Assembly: GCF_900637975.1 (NCBI RefSeq)
Contig: NZ_LR134477.1
Span: forward strand, 1,550,001-1,614,000
DNA length: 64,000 bases
Direction: 5' to 3'
From: Actinomyces viscosus
GTDB lineage: Bacteria; Actinomycetota; Actinomycetes; Actinomycetales; Actinomycetaceae
This document shows, one piece after another, positions 42,720 to 52,160 of this stretch (position 1 is the stretch's first letter; each line of letters opens with the position of its first letter). A model generated the notes under the pieces. That model was not told where the DNA came from, made no database searches, and was given only the letters and a program-made list of their open reading frames with translations. Position numbers and translations under genes: made by a program.

Positions 42720-43169
42720 TTGGGGCAGCCGCTTCACGATCAGCGTCTGATTCGGGCGCTGCGCGCCATGAACAGCGAGCTGGCCGCCAGCAACCGCGCC
42801 GTTGCAGGCCGACTGGGACTCAATGAGAGCGATCTGGCCGTCCTGGACATTCTGCACCGGGAGGGCCCGCAGACGCCGACCGCGCTGGCTCGTCGCACAC
42901 GGATGGCGACGACGACGATGGCCAGCGTCCTGGGTCGGCTGAGCCGCGACGGATGGATCGAGCGCCGTCCCAGCAAGAAGGACCTGCGTTCCTTCACCAT
43001 TCAGGTGGCCAGTACGGACCGGCTGGCTACGGTGTTCCGTCCTGCGAACGAGCAGCTGACTGCCCTGGTTCAGGACTGGCCCGCTCCCCAGGTCGATCAG
43101 CTGGTCGCCTTCCTCGAGGACGCGACGGCGGTGATCCGTGAGTCAGCGGACCGACTCGCCACCGACTGA
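42720..43169 (+). CDS. MarR-family transcriptional regulator
   Basis: About 149 residues from TTG 42720, which has GGAGGAGGA (42706-42714) in good position; the longer frame overlaps the previous gene. Winged helix: LNESDLAVLDILHREGPQTPTALARRTRMATTTMASVLGRLSRDGWIERRPSKKDLRSF. Likely repressor of its own two-gene operon through the site at 41562-41580. Confidence 0.85.
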   Translation: MGQPLHDQRLIRALRAMNSELAASNRAVAGRLGLNESDLAVLDILHREGPQTPTALARRTRMATTTMASVLGRLSRDGWIERRPSKKDLRSFTIQVASTDRLATVFRPANEQLTALVQDWPAPQVDQLVAFLEDATAVIRESADRLATD

Positions 43170-43240
43170 AACAACGGATTAGGCATGATCTTCAATTCGT
43201 CGACCACTATGCCAACAGGATAGAAACTCCTGAAAACAAT

Positions 43241-43591
43241 TCAACACTCTTCGTTGAGCAGCCTCATCAATACCGTCTCCAGCGACGGTACCCGAGTTTT
43301 TGCCGCAGCCCAGACAATTCGACCATCTACACTGCCATACTCATGGGCGATGATATTGCGCATACCAATAATCTGATGAAGGTCGGGAATTTTGTCAGCC
43401 GCGTGTTGATCGGATCGCCGTACCCTATTCAGCGCCTCACCGAGGATCTCGATCTGCCGCTCAACAGCAGAGCTCAACATCAGATTTGACAGGTACTCCT
43501 CCTCACTCACACCCTGCATGAATCATCCCAGGGCCTGCACTGCCTGAAGAGCATCCCAAACGTGAGCATAGGACTCAGGCCGCATAGACAT
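43241..43591 (-). pseudogene. hepT: HepT-family (DUF86) toxin gene with an in-frame stop
   Basis: The frame begins at ATG 43591 (overlapping the antitoxin 3' end) and reads MSMRPESYAHVWDALQAVQALG, hits TGA (43525-43523), then continues in the same frame FMQGVSEEEYLSNLMLSSAVERQIEILGEAL...RNIIAHEY. The HEPN RNase motif RX4HXY (RNIIAHEY) is intact. Members are normally about 110-120 residues and include the N-terminal helix. Either the toxin is inactivated by a nonsense mutation, or translation restarts at ATG 43519 giving 92 residues without helix 1. GC is lower than in the neighbours. Confidence 0.75.
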
Positions 43592-43880
43592 CCTCAGCGT
43601 TCCTCAGCACCGAGGACTTGAAGTAAGGATTCTTGACCGACTCCGCAACGATCAGGTCAATCTTCCTGCCGAAGATCCTCGTCAACTCATCCTGCAGACC
43701 AAAGAAATCGGCAAATCGATCCTCGCGCCCCGCTTGGAAGTCAACAAGAAAATCGATGTCGCTGGCATGAGGATCGAAACGATCGGTCAGCACTGAGCCA
43801 AAAAGACGCAGTCGAGCAACACCGAACCGGGCGCACGCCGCCGACAGCGCTTGAGCATCAATCGCCACTCTTGCAGACAC
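43575..43880 (-). CDS. mntA: MntA-type minimal nucleotidyltransferase antitoxin
   Basis: 101 residues, DNA-polymerase-beta-like minimal nucleotidyltransferase: LRLFGSVLTDRFDPHASDIDFLVDF carries the GS...DxD motif (residues about 26-48). In MntA-HepT systems this protein AMPylates a Tyr in the HepT RX4HXY motif and so neutralises the RNase. It is directly upstream of hepT with overlapping ends. Composition is AT-richer than flanking genes, suggesting transfer. Confidence 0.85.
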   Translation of the reverse strand: MSARVAIDAQALSAACARFGVARLRLFGSVLTDRFDPHASDIDFLVDFQAGREDRFADFFGLQDELTRIFGRKIDLIVAESVKNPYFKSSVLRNAEDVYAA

Positions 43881-43976
43881 ACGGCTATTCTCTCAGAACT
43901 GCTGGAACCTGGCCAGGGAGCTCGGCGCAGCGAAGGCAGACAAGCTCCCCAACCACCATCAGCCCGGAGAAAGGGC

Positions 43977-44882
43977 CTACCTCACGGCGCGCAGGTAGCG
44001 GTCACGGCCAGTGAGGTCCTTACCGGTCTCGGCCTGCTTGAAGCCGGCTCCGAGCGCGGCCGCCCGCAGCAGCGCCCCCTGCTCATGGTCGTGCTCCATG
44101 ACGAGCACGCCGCCGGTGCGCAGCAGGGCGACCGAGCGCACGAGGACGTCGACCGGGATGTCCAGCCCGTCGGGCCCACCGCCGTAGAGCGCCACGGTGG
44201 GTTCATGGCGGGAGGTCTCCGTGTCCTCCACGGCGCCGGCCGGCACGTAGGGCGGGTTGGAGACGACGACGTCGACCAGCCCGTTGAGATCGTGCAGGAC
44301 CAGCGGGTCGGTGGCGTCGGCGTGGATCACCTCGACACGTCCGGGAACCAGCCGCTCGCAGTTCTCGCGGGCCAGGGCCGCGGCCGTCTCGCTGATCTCG
44401 ACGGCGACCACCCGGGCGCCCGGCACCTCCTTGGCGATGCAGGCGGCGATCGCGCCCGAGCCGGTGCACAGGTCGGCGGTGAGGACCACTCCCCCGCCGT
44501 TGGTCATCACCTCGCGGGCGGCCTCGATGGCGGCTCCGGCCACCACCTCGGTCTCCGGGCGCACGATGAACACGCCGGGGCGGCTGATGAGCTCGGCGCC
44601 CCGCAGCCACATGCGCCCGATGATGTGCTGGAGCGGCTCACGGCACTCGCGGCGCAGCACCAGCGCGTCGTAGGCGGCCGGGAAGTCGCCGTCGGCGCCG
44701 TCAGCCAGGAGGAGGGCCCGCCCCAGCAGGTGCTCGGCCAGGATCCGGGCGTCGACCTGGGGACTGGTCACTCCGGCCGCCGCCAGCCGTCCGGCCGCCT
44801 GGCGCACCAGCGCCCGCAGCCCGTAACGGTCCACCGCGCCCGCCGGCGCGCCGCCGCACAACTCAGGAACCACTGCCCTCAC
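43977..44882 (-). CDS. prmC: Peptide chain release factor N5-glutamine methyltransferase
   Basis: 301 residues: an N-terminal helical domain, then a SAM-dependent Rossmann domain with [16 protein letters not shown] and the catalytic [11 protein letters not shown] (NPPY). It methylates the Gln of the GGQ motif in release factors. The start overlaps prfA by 20 nt, the usual arrangement. Confidence 0.95.
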   Translation of the reverse strand: MRAVVPELCGGAPAGAVDRYGLRALVRQAAGRLAAAGVTSPQVDARILAEHLLGRALLLADGADGDFPAAYDALVLRRECREPLQHIIGRMWLRGAELISRPGVFIVRPETEVVAGAAIEAAREVMTNGGGVVLTADLCTGSGAIAACIAKEVPGARVVAVEISETAAALARENCERLVPGRVEVIHADATDPLVLHDLNGLVDVVVSNPPYVPAGAVEDTETSRHEPTVALYGGGPDGLDIPVDVLVRSVALLRTGGVLVMEHDHEQGALLRAAALGAGFKQAETGKDLTGRDRYLRAVR

Positions 44883-45957
44883 CCACCTGGGATAACCGTT
44901 CGGCCTCGTCCATGGCGATGGCCGAGGCGATCACCGGGCCGAGATCACCATCGAGAACGGCATCGAGGTTGTAGGCCTTGAAGCCGGTGCGGTGGTCGGC
45001 GATCCGGTTCTCAGGGAAATTGTAGGTGCGGATGCGCTCGGAGCGGTCCACAGTGCGCACCTGACTGCGGCGGGCCTGGGCGGCCTCGGCGGCGGCCTCA
45101 GCCGCCCGCTCGGCCAGGAGCCGGGCCCGCAGGACCCGCATGGCCGCCTCCTTGTTCTGCAGCTGGGACTTCTCGTTCTGCATGGACACGACGATCCCGG
45201 TGGGCAGGTGGGTGATGCGCACGGCCGAGTCGGTGGTGTTGACGCTCTGTCCCCCCGGGCCCGAGGACCGGAAGACGTCGATGCGCAGGTCCGCGGCGTC
45301 GATCTGGAGCTCGCCGGGGTCGTCGGCCTCCGGCATGACCAGGACCCCGGCCGCCGAGGTGTGGATGCGCCCTTGGGACTCGGTGACCGGGACGCGCTGA
45401 ACGCGGTGGACACCACCCTCGTACTTCAGGTGCGCCCACACCCCGTCCTGGGGCTCCACGGGTCCGCGGGTCTTGATGGCCAGGCGCACGTCCTTGTAAC
45501 CGCCCAGGTCGGAGTCGGTGGCATCGAGGACCTCCACGGCCCAGCCCTGACGCTCGGCGTAGCGGGAGTACATGCGGGCCAGGTCGGAGGCGAACAGTGC
45601 CGACTCCTCACCGCCCTCGCCGGCCTTGACCTCGATGATGACGTCACGGGCGTCGTCGGGGTCGCGGGGCACGAGGACCTCGCGCAGGTGCTCGCCGGCC
45701 TCCTGCGCAGCCGTCTCCAGGGCGGGCACCTCAGCCGCGAAGTCCTCGTCCTCGGCGGCCAGCTCGCGGGCGTCAGCCAGGTCCGCGCTGGCGGTCTTCC
45801 AGGCCCGGTAGGCGGCCACGACCCTGCCCAGCTCGGCGTAGCGGCGCCCCAGCCGACGCATGGCGCCGGGGTCGGCGGCGGCCGGCCCGGCCATCTCGGC
45901 CTCGATGTCCGCGTACTCGGCCAGGAGCGGCTCTGCGGCGGAGAAGTCCTCACTCAT
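44863..45957 (-). CDS. prfA: Peptide chain release factor 1
   Basis: About 364 residues from MSEDFSAAE (45957); a start 6 codons earlier is also open. It recognises UAG/UAA and triggers peptide release. [20 protein letters not shown] contains the GGQ loop. The codon-recognition region is [12 protein letters not shown]. It lies in the rho-rpmE-prfA-prmC order typical of actinobacteria. Confidence 0.96.
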   Translation of the reverse strand: MSEDFSAAEPLLAEYADIEAEMAGPAAADPGAMRRLGRRYAELGRVVAAYRAWKTASADLADARELAAEDEDFAAEVPALETAAQEAGEHLREVLVPRDPDDARDVIIEVKAGEGGEESALFASDLARMYSRYAERQGWAVEVLDATDSDLGGYKDVRLAIKTRGPVEPQDGVWAHLKYEGGVHRVQRVPVTESQGRIHTSAAGVLVMPEADDPGELQIDAADLRIDVFRSSGPGGQSVNTTDSAVRITHLPTGIVVSMQNEKSQLQNKEAAMRVLRARLLAERAAEAAAEAAQARRSQVRTVDRSERIRTYNFPENRIADHRTGFKAYNLDAVLDGDLGPVIASAIAMDEAERLSQVGEGSGS

Positions 45958-46076
45958 GGACTCGGGTTCCTTCACGGGCTAGGAGTCGTGCTGATGCGCG
46001 CCGGTGATACGCGGGCGATATGCGAACGACGCCGACGGCGGCTCTGGGAGCCGGCCGCCGGCGTCGTTGGACGCGG

Positions 46077-46289
46077 CTACTTGCTGCGCTTGCCGTACCG
46101 GACCTCGAAGCGGGCAACGCGGCCACCAGTGTCGAGGATCTTCTGCTTGCCGGTGTAGAAGGGGTGGCAGGCCGAGCACACGTCCACGCGGATCTCACCG
46201 GAGGTGACGGTGGAGCGGGTCTCGAAGGTGTTGCCACAGGTGCACGTGACCGTGGTGGCCACGTAGTCGGGGTGGATGCCCTGCTTCAT
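46077..46289 (-). CDS. rpmE: 50S ribosomal protein L31 (zinc-binding form)
   Basis: 70 residues from [10 protein letters not shown], with AAGGAG just upstream; longer reading upstream is spurious. CTCGNTF and [13 protein letters not shown] give the Cys residues of the C+ zinc-ribbon form. It ends VRYGKRSK. It belongs to the rho/prfA group. Confidence 0.96.
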   Translation of the reverse strand: MKQGIHPDYVATTVTCTCGNTFETRSTVTSGEIRVDVCSACHPFYTGKQKILDTGGRVARFEVRYGKRSK

Positions 46290-46466
46290 AGGTTTCTCCT
46301 TAAGCGTCAGAGGGTCCCGGGTCCCACGCGGAAGCGCAGGTGAACCGGAGGCCAGCAGCAGATTTTGCCACCGGCCGCGGCGACCACGCAACGGTTGTGC
46401 CGCGTGAGACCGGGCACCCGCCGGGTTCGACTGAGGCCCGAGGAACCTGCACCGAACCCGACTGCG

Positions 46467-48602
46467 TTACTCGTCCTCGCCGTCGGCCAGCGAGGTGCCG
46501 GCCGGGGTGGTCTTGGACAGGACCATGAGGAACTCGGCGTTGGACTGGGTGTCCTTGAGCTTGGACAGCACCAGCTCCAGGGCCTGCTGCTGCTCGAGCC
46601 CGGCGAAGAGCCGGCGCAAGCGCCACATGATCTTGAGCTGGGCGGGGTCGATGAGCAGCTCCTCGCGGCGGGTACCGGAGGCCGCCACGTCCACGGCCGG
46701 GAAGATGCGCTTGTCGGCGAGCTGGCGCGACAGGCGCAGCTCCATGTTTCCGGTGCCCTTGAACTCCTCGAAGATGACCTCGTCCATCTTGGAGCCGGTC
46801 TCCACCAGGGCCGTGGCCAGGATGGTCAGGCTGCCGCCGTTCTCCACGTTGCGGGCGGCGCCGAAGAAGCGCTTGGGCGGGTAGAGGGCTGAGGCGTCCA
46901 CACCGCCGGAGAGGATCCGGCCGCTGGCCGGGGCCGCCAGGTTGTAGGCGCGTCCGAGCCGGGTGATGGAGTCCAGCAGCACGACGACGTCCTGCCCCAG
47001 CTCCACGAGGCGCTTGGCCCGCTCGATAGCCAGCTCGGCCACGATCGTGTGGTCGGAGGCGGGCCGGTCGAAGGTGGAGGCGATGACCTCGCCCTTGACC
47101 GTGCGCTGCATGTCGGTGACCTCCTCGGGGCGCTCGTCGACGAGCACGACCATGAGGTGGGCCTCGGGGTTGTTGACGCTGATGGCGTTGGCGATCTGCT
47201 GCAGGACGATCGTCTTGCCCGCCTTGGGCGGGGAGACGATGAGCCCGCGCTGCCCCTTGCCGATGGGCGAGACCAGGTCGATGATCCGCGGGGTGACGGC
47301 CTTGGGCGTGGTCTCCAGGCGCAGCTGCTCCTGGGGGTAGAGGGGGGTGAGCTTGGCGAACTCGGGACGGCGCTTGGAGCGCTCGGCGTCCATGCCGTTG
47401 ACGGTCTCGACGCTGACCATCGGGTTGTACTTGACGCGGCCGGCACGGTTCTGGCGGCGGTTGTTGCGTCCGCCCTGGTGGGGCGTGGAGGACTCTCCGC
47501 CCTCACGGACCCAGCCGGTCACGGCGTCGCCGGCGCGCAGCCCGTTGTCCTTGATGAGCTGGTTGGAGACGTAGACGTCCTTGGGCCCGGGCAGGTAGCC
47601 GGAGGTGCGCAGGTAGGCGTGCTGGTTGTCGGTGACATCCAGGATGCCGGCCACCGGCAGGAGGACCTCGTCCTCACGCGACTGGTTGCGGTTGCGGCCG
47701 CTGTTGCCGTCACGGCCCTCGCGGCCGCTCTCACGACCGCCGTCGCGGTCGTCCCGGTCGAAGCGGTCGCGTCCGCGCTTACGGCCCCGACGGCGACGCC
47801 CGCCGCGCTCGTCGTCGTAGCCGTCGTTGTCGTCGTTACCGTCACGGCCACGGCGTGAACGCTCCTGGGGCTCGACGACGGAGGTTCCGGTGGCGTCGGC
47901 CAGGTCGCGCATGAGGGCGGCCTTGGCATCGGCGTGGTCCTCGGGCGAGTCGGTACGGGGCTCGCGCGAGAAGCGCTCCTGGTTCTCGGGGGCGCCGGCG
48001 GAGGCCTGGGCGCGCCGGCGGCCGCGGCGGACCTGGTCCCGGGACGAGCGCTCACCGCGCTCGGAGCGGCCGAAGGAGTCACCGCCATCGCCGGCCTCGG
48101 CGCGATCGCCTCGCTCAGAGCGCTCGGAACGCTCCGTGCGCTCGCGCCACCGGCCGCGGGCGGGACGCTCCTCGTCACGACCGGAGCCGCTGCCCGAGTC
48201 ACCGGTAGAGGAGCTGCTGGAGGATCCGGACCGGTCGGGCAGGTCGATGCCGAGGTCGAGAGCCGGGGAGGACTGCTGCTCCTCGGGGGCACCGGAGGCC
48301 GCGGTGGCGCGGCGACGGCGCGAGCGTCCGGAAGCGGTGGTCTGGGTGGGCTCCGGCGAGGACTCGCCGGAGGAGGAGGAGGAAGAGGAGTCGGGGGCGT
48401 CGGTCGCCCCGGCGTCGGACGAGGTGCTCGACGCGCTGTGGGTGTCAGGGGCGGAGGAGCCGCGCGCCTGACGGATGGCGGCCACGAGCTCACTCTTTCG
48501 CATGCGGGAGATGCCCTTGAGGCCCATGGAGCTGGCAAGCGACTGGAGCTCGGCCAGACGCATGGTGGAAAGCGAGGGCTGGGCGCTGGAGGTCTCGGTC
48601 AC
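46467..48602 (-). CDS. rho: Transcription termination factor Rho
   Basis: 711 residues, far longer than E. coli Rho (419). An N-terminal Rho-N helix ([28 protein letters not shown]) is followed by a roughly 250-residue Arg/Asp/Gly/Ser-rich, probably disordered insertion typical of high-GC actinobacteria. Then come the RNA-binding cold-shock domain ([28 protein letters not shown]) and the RecA-type core with Walker [26 protein letters not shown] and the Q/R loops. The low-complexity part may give Rho alternative RNA binding or phase behaviour. Confidence 0.96.
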   Translation of the reverse strand: MTETSSAQPSLSTMRLAELQSLASSMGLKGISRMRKSELVAAIRQARGSSAPDTHSASSTSSDAGATDAPDSSSSSSSGESSPEPTQTTASGRSRRRRATAASGAPEEQQSSPALDLGIDLPDRSGSSSSSSTGDSGSGSGRDEERPARGRWRERTERSERSERGDRAEAGDGGDSFGRSERGERSSRDQVRRGRRRAQASAGAPENQERFSREPRTDSPEDHADAKAALMRDLADATGTSVVEPQERSRRGRDGNDDNDGYDDERGGRRRRGRKRGRDRFDRDDRDGGRESGREGRDGNSGRNRNQSREDEVLLPVAGILDVTDNQHAYLRTSGYLPGPKDVYVSNQLIKDNGLRAGDAVTGWVREGGESSTPHQGGRNNRRQNRAGRVKYNPMVSVETVNGMDAERSKRRPEFAKLTPLYPQEQLRLETTPKAVTPRIIDLVSPIGKGQRGLIVSPPKAGKTIVLQQIANAISVNNPEAHLMVVLVDERPEEVTDMQRTVKGEVIASTFDRPASDHTIVAELAIERAKRLVELGQDVVVLLDSITRLGRAYNLAAPASGRILSGGVDASALYPPKRFFGAARNVENGGSLTILATALVETGSKMDEVIFEEFKGTGNMELRLSRQLADKRIFPAVDVAASGTRREELLIDPAQLKIMWRLRRLFAGLEQQQALELVLSKLKDTQSNAEFLMVLSKTTPAGTSLADGEDE

Positions 48603-49070
48603 GAGTGTCCTAACGGTGTGATGACGCTCCGCGGGAGGAGACGTTCAACTGGGGAGACTCCCCCGGAATCGTTCACGGGGAGGGTCATGCACTGCCGGTT
48701 CCTGCTGAGGCATGAGCCTCAGGTCCGGGGCTGGTGCGGTCAGCGGCGTGGTGCAATCCGCGCGGCCGACGGCGTCAGCATAGCAGCCCCTTCGCGCAGT
48801 GCCTAACGGAACACCGGTGAGCAACGCCGAACACTCCGCCGTTATTCCACACATGCTCGACCCGACCACACCGCCGACCGCCCCCAGATCCTGCCGGGCG
48901 CCTCCATCAACCCTCGCGGACGCACCGTAGGGCCCGCGGACGGCCCCAAAGGGGGCAGTCCGCGGGCCCTACGGTGCGTCCGCGGCGTCGGCGACCGGTG
49001 AGAACTGGCCCTCACTCGGACATACACAACGGGTCCCTGCTAGGCCCTTGCTCTCCCCGGCCCGACGGCC
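48603..49070. other. Gene-free stretch upstream of rho
   Basis: Holds the rho promoter and leader (48603 to about 48900) and a very long perfect hairpin beyond it. No ORF has coding-like codon use. A long leader is expected for rho genes, which are often autoregulated; no specific attenuator could be assigned. Confidence 0.45.
48915..48984. terminator. Perfect 27-bp hairpin between FMN reductase gene and rho
   Basis: 48915-48941 pairs perfectly with 48958-48984; the 16-nt loop can itself fold (GCCCC/GGGGC). It lies 87 nt after the FMN-reductase stop and should terminate that operon. Its exceptional length could also mark it as a dispersed palindromic repeat. Confidence 0.7.
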
Positions 49071-49862
49071 TCAGCCGCGCCGGCCTCCCAGCAGATCGCC
49101 CATGGGTGCGAAGTCGGCCAGCGGGTCGAGCGGGGCGCGCCGTGGGAAGCGCTCGATGAGCGTGGCCAGCTCGCGCCCCGCCCGGGCCACCCGCTCACTC
49201 AAGGGGGCCTCGGGCTGGTCCGAGGAGGCCGGTGTCTGCCAGGCGGCCCCGAAGTCCTCACTGGCGGCGAAGACGGCGGTCGTCGTCGGCAGGGCCTTCA
49301 TGTAGGTGGCCAGCGGCCGCAGCGCCGTCTCGGTGACGAGGCTGTGGCGGGCGGTGCCGGCCGTCGCGCCCAGCAGGACGGGAACGCCCTCGAGCGTGCC
49401 GGCGGGCAGCACGTCCATGGCGGACTTGAACAGCCCGGAGTAGGAGGCCTGGAAGACGGGGCTGACCAGGACGACGCCGTCGGCCGCGGCCAGGGCGTCG
49501 ACGACCTTCTGCAGCTCGGCCGACACCGGCCCTCCCACACTGGCCAGGGCGATGTCCTTGACCAGGGGCCGCAGCCCGATGACCTCGATACTGGCCAGGC
49601 GGGAGTCGGCCTCCAGGGCCCTGCGGGTGGACTCGGCCAGCCGCTCGGCGAGCATCTGGGAGGTCGAGGGCTCGGAGACCCCGGCGTGCAGGGCCACGAT
49701 TCGGCTCAGGCGCCCCATCTGCGTGTTGGCGTAGGCGTCGTAGGTCGGCGAGCCGGCCAGGGACTGGGTGCCCCCGGACGGGGCGACGGGCGCGGCCATA
49801 CCGGCAGCCATGCCATCCCCCTCCTGCACCTGGCCGGTCGGGTCGAGTGCTTCGCGGTTCAT
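49071..49862 (-). CDS. NADPH-dependent FMN reductase, CE1759-like partner of LLM oxidoreductase
   Basis: 263 residues. After a variable about 40-residue N-terminus comes a flavodoxin-like NADPH:FMN reductase fold: LSRIVALHAGVSEPSTSQMLAERLA (FMN phosphate loop), ADGVVLVSPVFQASYSGLFKSAMDVL and GVPVLLGATAGT. It starts 1 nt after the stop of the LLM gene, and the pair matches the CE1758/CE1759-type two-component flavin system, in which this protein would supply reduced FMN. Confidence 0.87.
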   Translation of the reverse strand: MNREALDPTGQVQEGDGMAAGMAAPVAPSGGTQSLAGSPTYDAYANTQMGRLSRIVALHAGVSEPSTSQMLAERLAESTRRALEADSRLASIEVIGLRPLVKDIALASVGGPVSAELQKVVDALAAADGVVLVSPVFQASYSGLFKSAMDVLPAGTLEGVPVLLGATAGTARHSLVTETALRPLATYMKALPTTTAVFAASEDFGAAWQTPASSDQPEAPLSERVARAGRELATLIERFPRRAPLDPLADFAPMGDLLGGRRG

Positions 49863-49863
49863 C

Positions 49864-51012
49864 TCAGATCCTCACTTTCCGGCCCGTGAGCGGGTCGAAC
49901 TCGTTGGACAGGGAGAAGGGCTCCTCGACCGGAGGCTCGGTCCCCTCCAGCAGGGCACGGTGGCGCGGGTGGAGCGGCGCGTCCGGGACGCCCTCGGGCT
50001 TGGTGGACTCCAGCTCGGCGCGCAGCGCCGGGACGATCTCGGTACCCAGGTACTCGATCTGCCTCATGACCTCCCGGTGGGGGACGCCGCCCATGTCGAC
50101 GTTGAAGGCCTGGCGCTGGTAGTCGCCGATCGCGTCCCGGTAGGTCAGGTACTTCTCGACGATCTGCTCGGGTGTTCCGACGGCGAGCGGCGTGTGGGTC
50201 GTCATCTCCTCCAGGCCGGCCCCCTGGTAGACGTAGGTGTTGCGGAAGTAGGGCGTGTAGCGCTCGACGGCCTCGGCCTGGTTCCTGGCGGCGAAGACCT
50301 GCCCGCCCAGGCCCACGATCGCCTGCTCGGGGGTGCCGTGACCGTAGAAGGCGAAGCGCTCGCGGTAGAGGTCGACCATCTTCTTGACGTGGTCGATGGG
50401 CCAGAAGATGTTGTTGTGCAGGTAGCCGTCCCCGTAGTAGGCGGCCTGCTCGGCGATCTGGGGCGAGCGGATGGAGGCGTGCCACACGAAGGGAGGGACG
50501 CCGTCGAGCGGGCGGGGCATGGAGGTGAAGTCCTGCAGCGAGGTGCGGAACTCGCCCTCCCAGTCCACGTTGGTCTCGCGCCACAGGCGGCGCAGCAGGT
50601 CATAGTTCTCCACCGCCAGGGAGATGCCCTTGCGGATGTCCTTGCCGAACCAGGGGTAGACCGGCCCGGTGTTGCCGCGCCCCATCATGAGGTCGACGCG
50701 ACCGTCGGACAGGTGCTGGAGGTAGGCGTACTCCTCGGCCAGGCGCACCGGGTCGTTGGTGGTGATGAGGGTGGTCGCGGTGGTCAGGAGCAGCGACTCC
50801 GTGCGCGCGGCGATGTTGGCCAGCAGGGTCGTGGGCGACGACGGCGCGAAGGGCGGGTTGTGGTGCTCCCCGGTGGCGAAGAAGTCCAGGCCCACCTGCT
50901 CGGCCAGGACCGCCATCTCGACGGTGTTCTTGATGCGCTGGTGCTCACTGGGGGCCTTGCCGGTGGCCGGGTCGGTGGTGATGTCTCCGACCGTGAAGAT
51001 TCCGAACTGCAT
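49864..51012 (-). CDS. LLM-class flavin-dependent oxidoreductase, CE1758-like
   Basis: 382 residues, luciferase-like TIM barrel: MQFGIFTVGDITTDPATG at the start, GEHHNPPFAPSSPTTLLANIAART (about residues 47-70), YLQHLSDGRVDLMMGRGNTG and GTPEQIVEKYLTYRD. It uses reduced flavin and O2; the substrate is unknown. First gene of the operon with its FMN reductase. Confidence 0.9.
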   Translation of the reverse strand: MQFGIFTVGDITTDPATGKAPSEHQRIKNTVEMAVLAEQVGLDFFATGEHHNPPFAPSSPTTLLANIAARTESLLLTTATTLITTNDPVRLAEEYAYLQHLSDGRVDLMMGRGNTGPVYPWFGKDIRKGISLAVENYDLLRRLWRETNVDWEGEFRTSLQDFTSMPRPLDGVPPFVWHASIRSPQIAEQAAYYGDGYLHNNIFWPIDHVKKMVDLYRERFAFYGHGTPEQAIVGLGGQVFAARNQAEAVERYTPYFRNTYVYQGAGLEEMTTHTPLAVGTPEQIVEKYLTYRDAIGDYQRQAFNVDMGGVPHREVMRQIEYLGTEIVPALRAELESTKPEGVPDAPLHPRHRALLEGTEPPVEEPFSLSNEFDPLTGRKVRI

Positions 51013-51188
51013 GACACGTCCTTTCTCTACCTCTGCACCGGTTCGATGCTCGTTCCTTGCTGACTGATGAAACCGGAGACATCCATAGTTTATTTCTCAA
51101 CTACTCGAGTGTGACGCGCTCCCCATCGCGGGGCCGAGCCGGCAGAGATGAGGGCGGAGTCATCGGGTAGGAGCAGAGGCAGACACGG

Positions 51189-51224
51189 AGTGGGGGCGCC
51201 CTCTCGCTTGAGGGCGCCCCCACT
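51189..51224 (-). terminator. Intrinsic terminator after thrB
   Basis: A perfect 15-bp stem (51189-51203 with 51210-51224) with a 6-nt loop, 33 nt downstream of the thrB stop. Confidence 0.85.
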
Positions 51225-51256
51225 CGGGAAGCGATGCGGAAACAGCCGGCTGCGGC

Positions 51257-52159
51257 TCAGGAGGTCAGGACCGCACCACGGGTGTCGATGCCGGGACTGA
51301 GCACGCTCCAACCGTGGTTCTCCAGGGCGAAGCGGGTCTGGTCGGCCAGGGTGGACAGGACGAGCACCGTGGGCCCCGCCCCGGAGATGACGGCGGGGTA
51401 CCCCTGCTCGCGCAGGGAGTCCATGACCGCCATGGAGGCGGGCAGGACCCCGCGCCGGTACTCCTGGTGAAGCCGGTCCTCGGTGCCGGCCATGAGCAGG
51501 TCGGGGCGTCCGGCCAGCGCCAGCATGAGCACGGCCGCCCGGGAGGTGTTGAACAGGGCGTCCTCGCGCGGCACGGAGACGGGCAGGACCTGGCGGGCCT
51601 CCTTGGTGGACAGGCGCGTGGTAGACGGCGGAATGAGCAGACTGACCCCCAGGGAGGCGTCCACGGGCATGGGCGCCATGCGCGGGTGCCCGCCGCGCTC
51701 GACCCAGGCGACGGTCGCGCCCCCGAAGACGGCAGGGGCGACGTTGTCGGGGTGCCCCTCGAAGTCGGTGGCCAGGGCGAAGATCCGGTCGTCGCTGAGG
51801 GCCTCCGGCTCGGAGATGAGGCCGCGCGCCAGCATGAGCCCGGCCACCGCCGCACTGGCCGAGGACCCCATGCCTCCACCGTGGGGGATCCGGTTGACGC
51901 AGCGCATCTCGAAGCCGGCCTGCGGGGCGCCGACGGCGTCCAGGCCGGCCCGCAGGGCCTGGACGACCAGGTTGTCGTCATCGGTGGGGACCGTCTCGGC
52001 GCCGACGCCCTCGACGATGACCCGTGTGATGCCGGTGATCGGCCGTACCGAGACCTCGTCGTAGTAGCGGAACGCCATGCCGAAGGAGTCGAAGCCGGGC
52101 CCCATGTTCGCCGTCGTGGCCGGAACGCGGACGGCGGCGCGCTCGTAGACGATGCGCAT
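51257..52159 (-). CDS. thrB: Homoserine kinase
   Basis: 300 residues from MRIVYERAAVRVPATTANMGPGFDSFG, the conserved GHMP-kinase start (ATG 52159). The ATP loop is IPHGGGMGSSASAAVAGLML. It phosphorylates homoserine in threonine synthesis. It starts 1 nt after the hom stop and ends at a strong terminator. Confidence 0.95.
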   Translation of the reverse strand: MRIVYERAAVRVPATTANMGPGFDSFGMAFRYYDEVSVRPITGITRVIVEGVGAETVPTDDDNLVVQALRAGLDAVGAPQAGFEMRCVNRIPHGGGMGSSASAAVAGLMLARGLISEPEALSDDRIFALATDFEGHPDNVAPAVFGGATVAWVERGGHPRMAPMPVDASLGVSLLIPPSTTRLSTKEARQVLPVSVPREDALFNTSRAAVLMLALAGRPDLLMAGTEDRLHQEYRRGVLPASMAVMDSLREQGYPAVISGAGPTVLVLSTLADQTRFALENHGWSVLSPGIDTRGAVLTS

Positions 52160-52160
52160 G

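Noticed and set aside
43523-43525. Selenocysteine or programmed read-through of the hepT TGA
   Set aside because: No SECIS-like hairpin, no reason for Sec at this position and no known case in HepT; nonsense mutation or restart is simpler.
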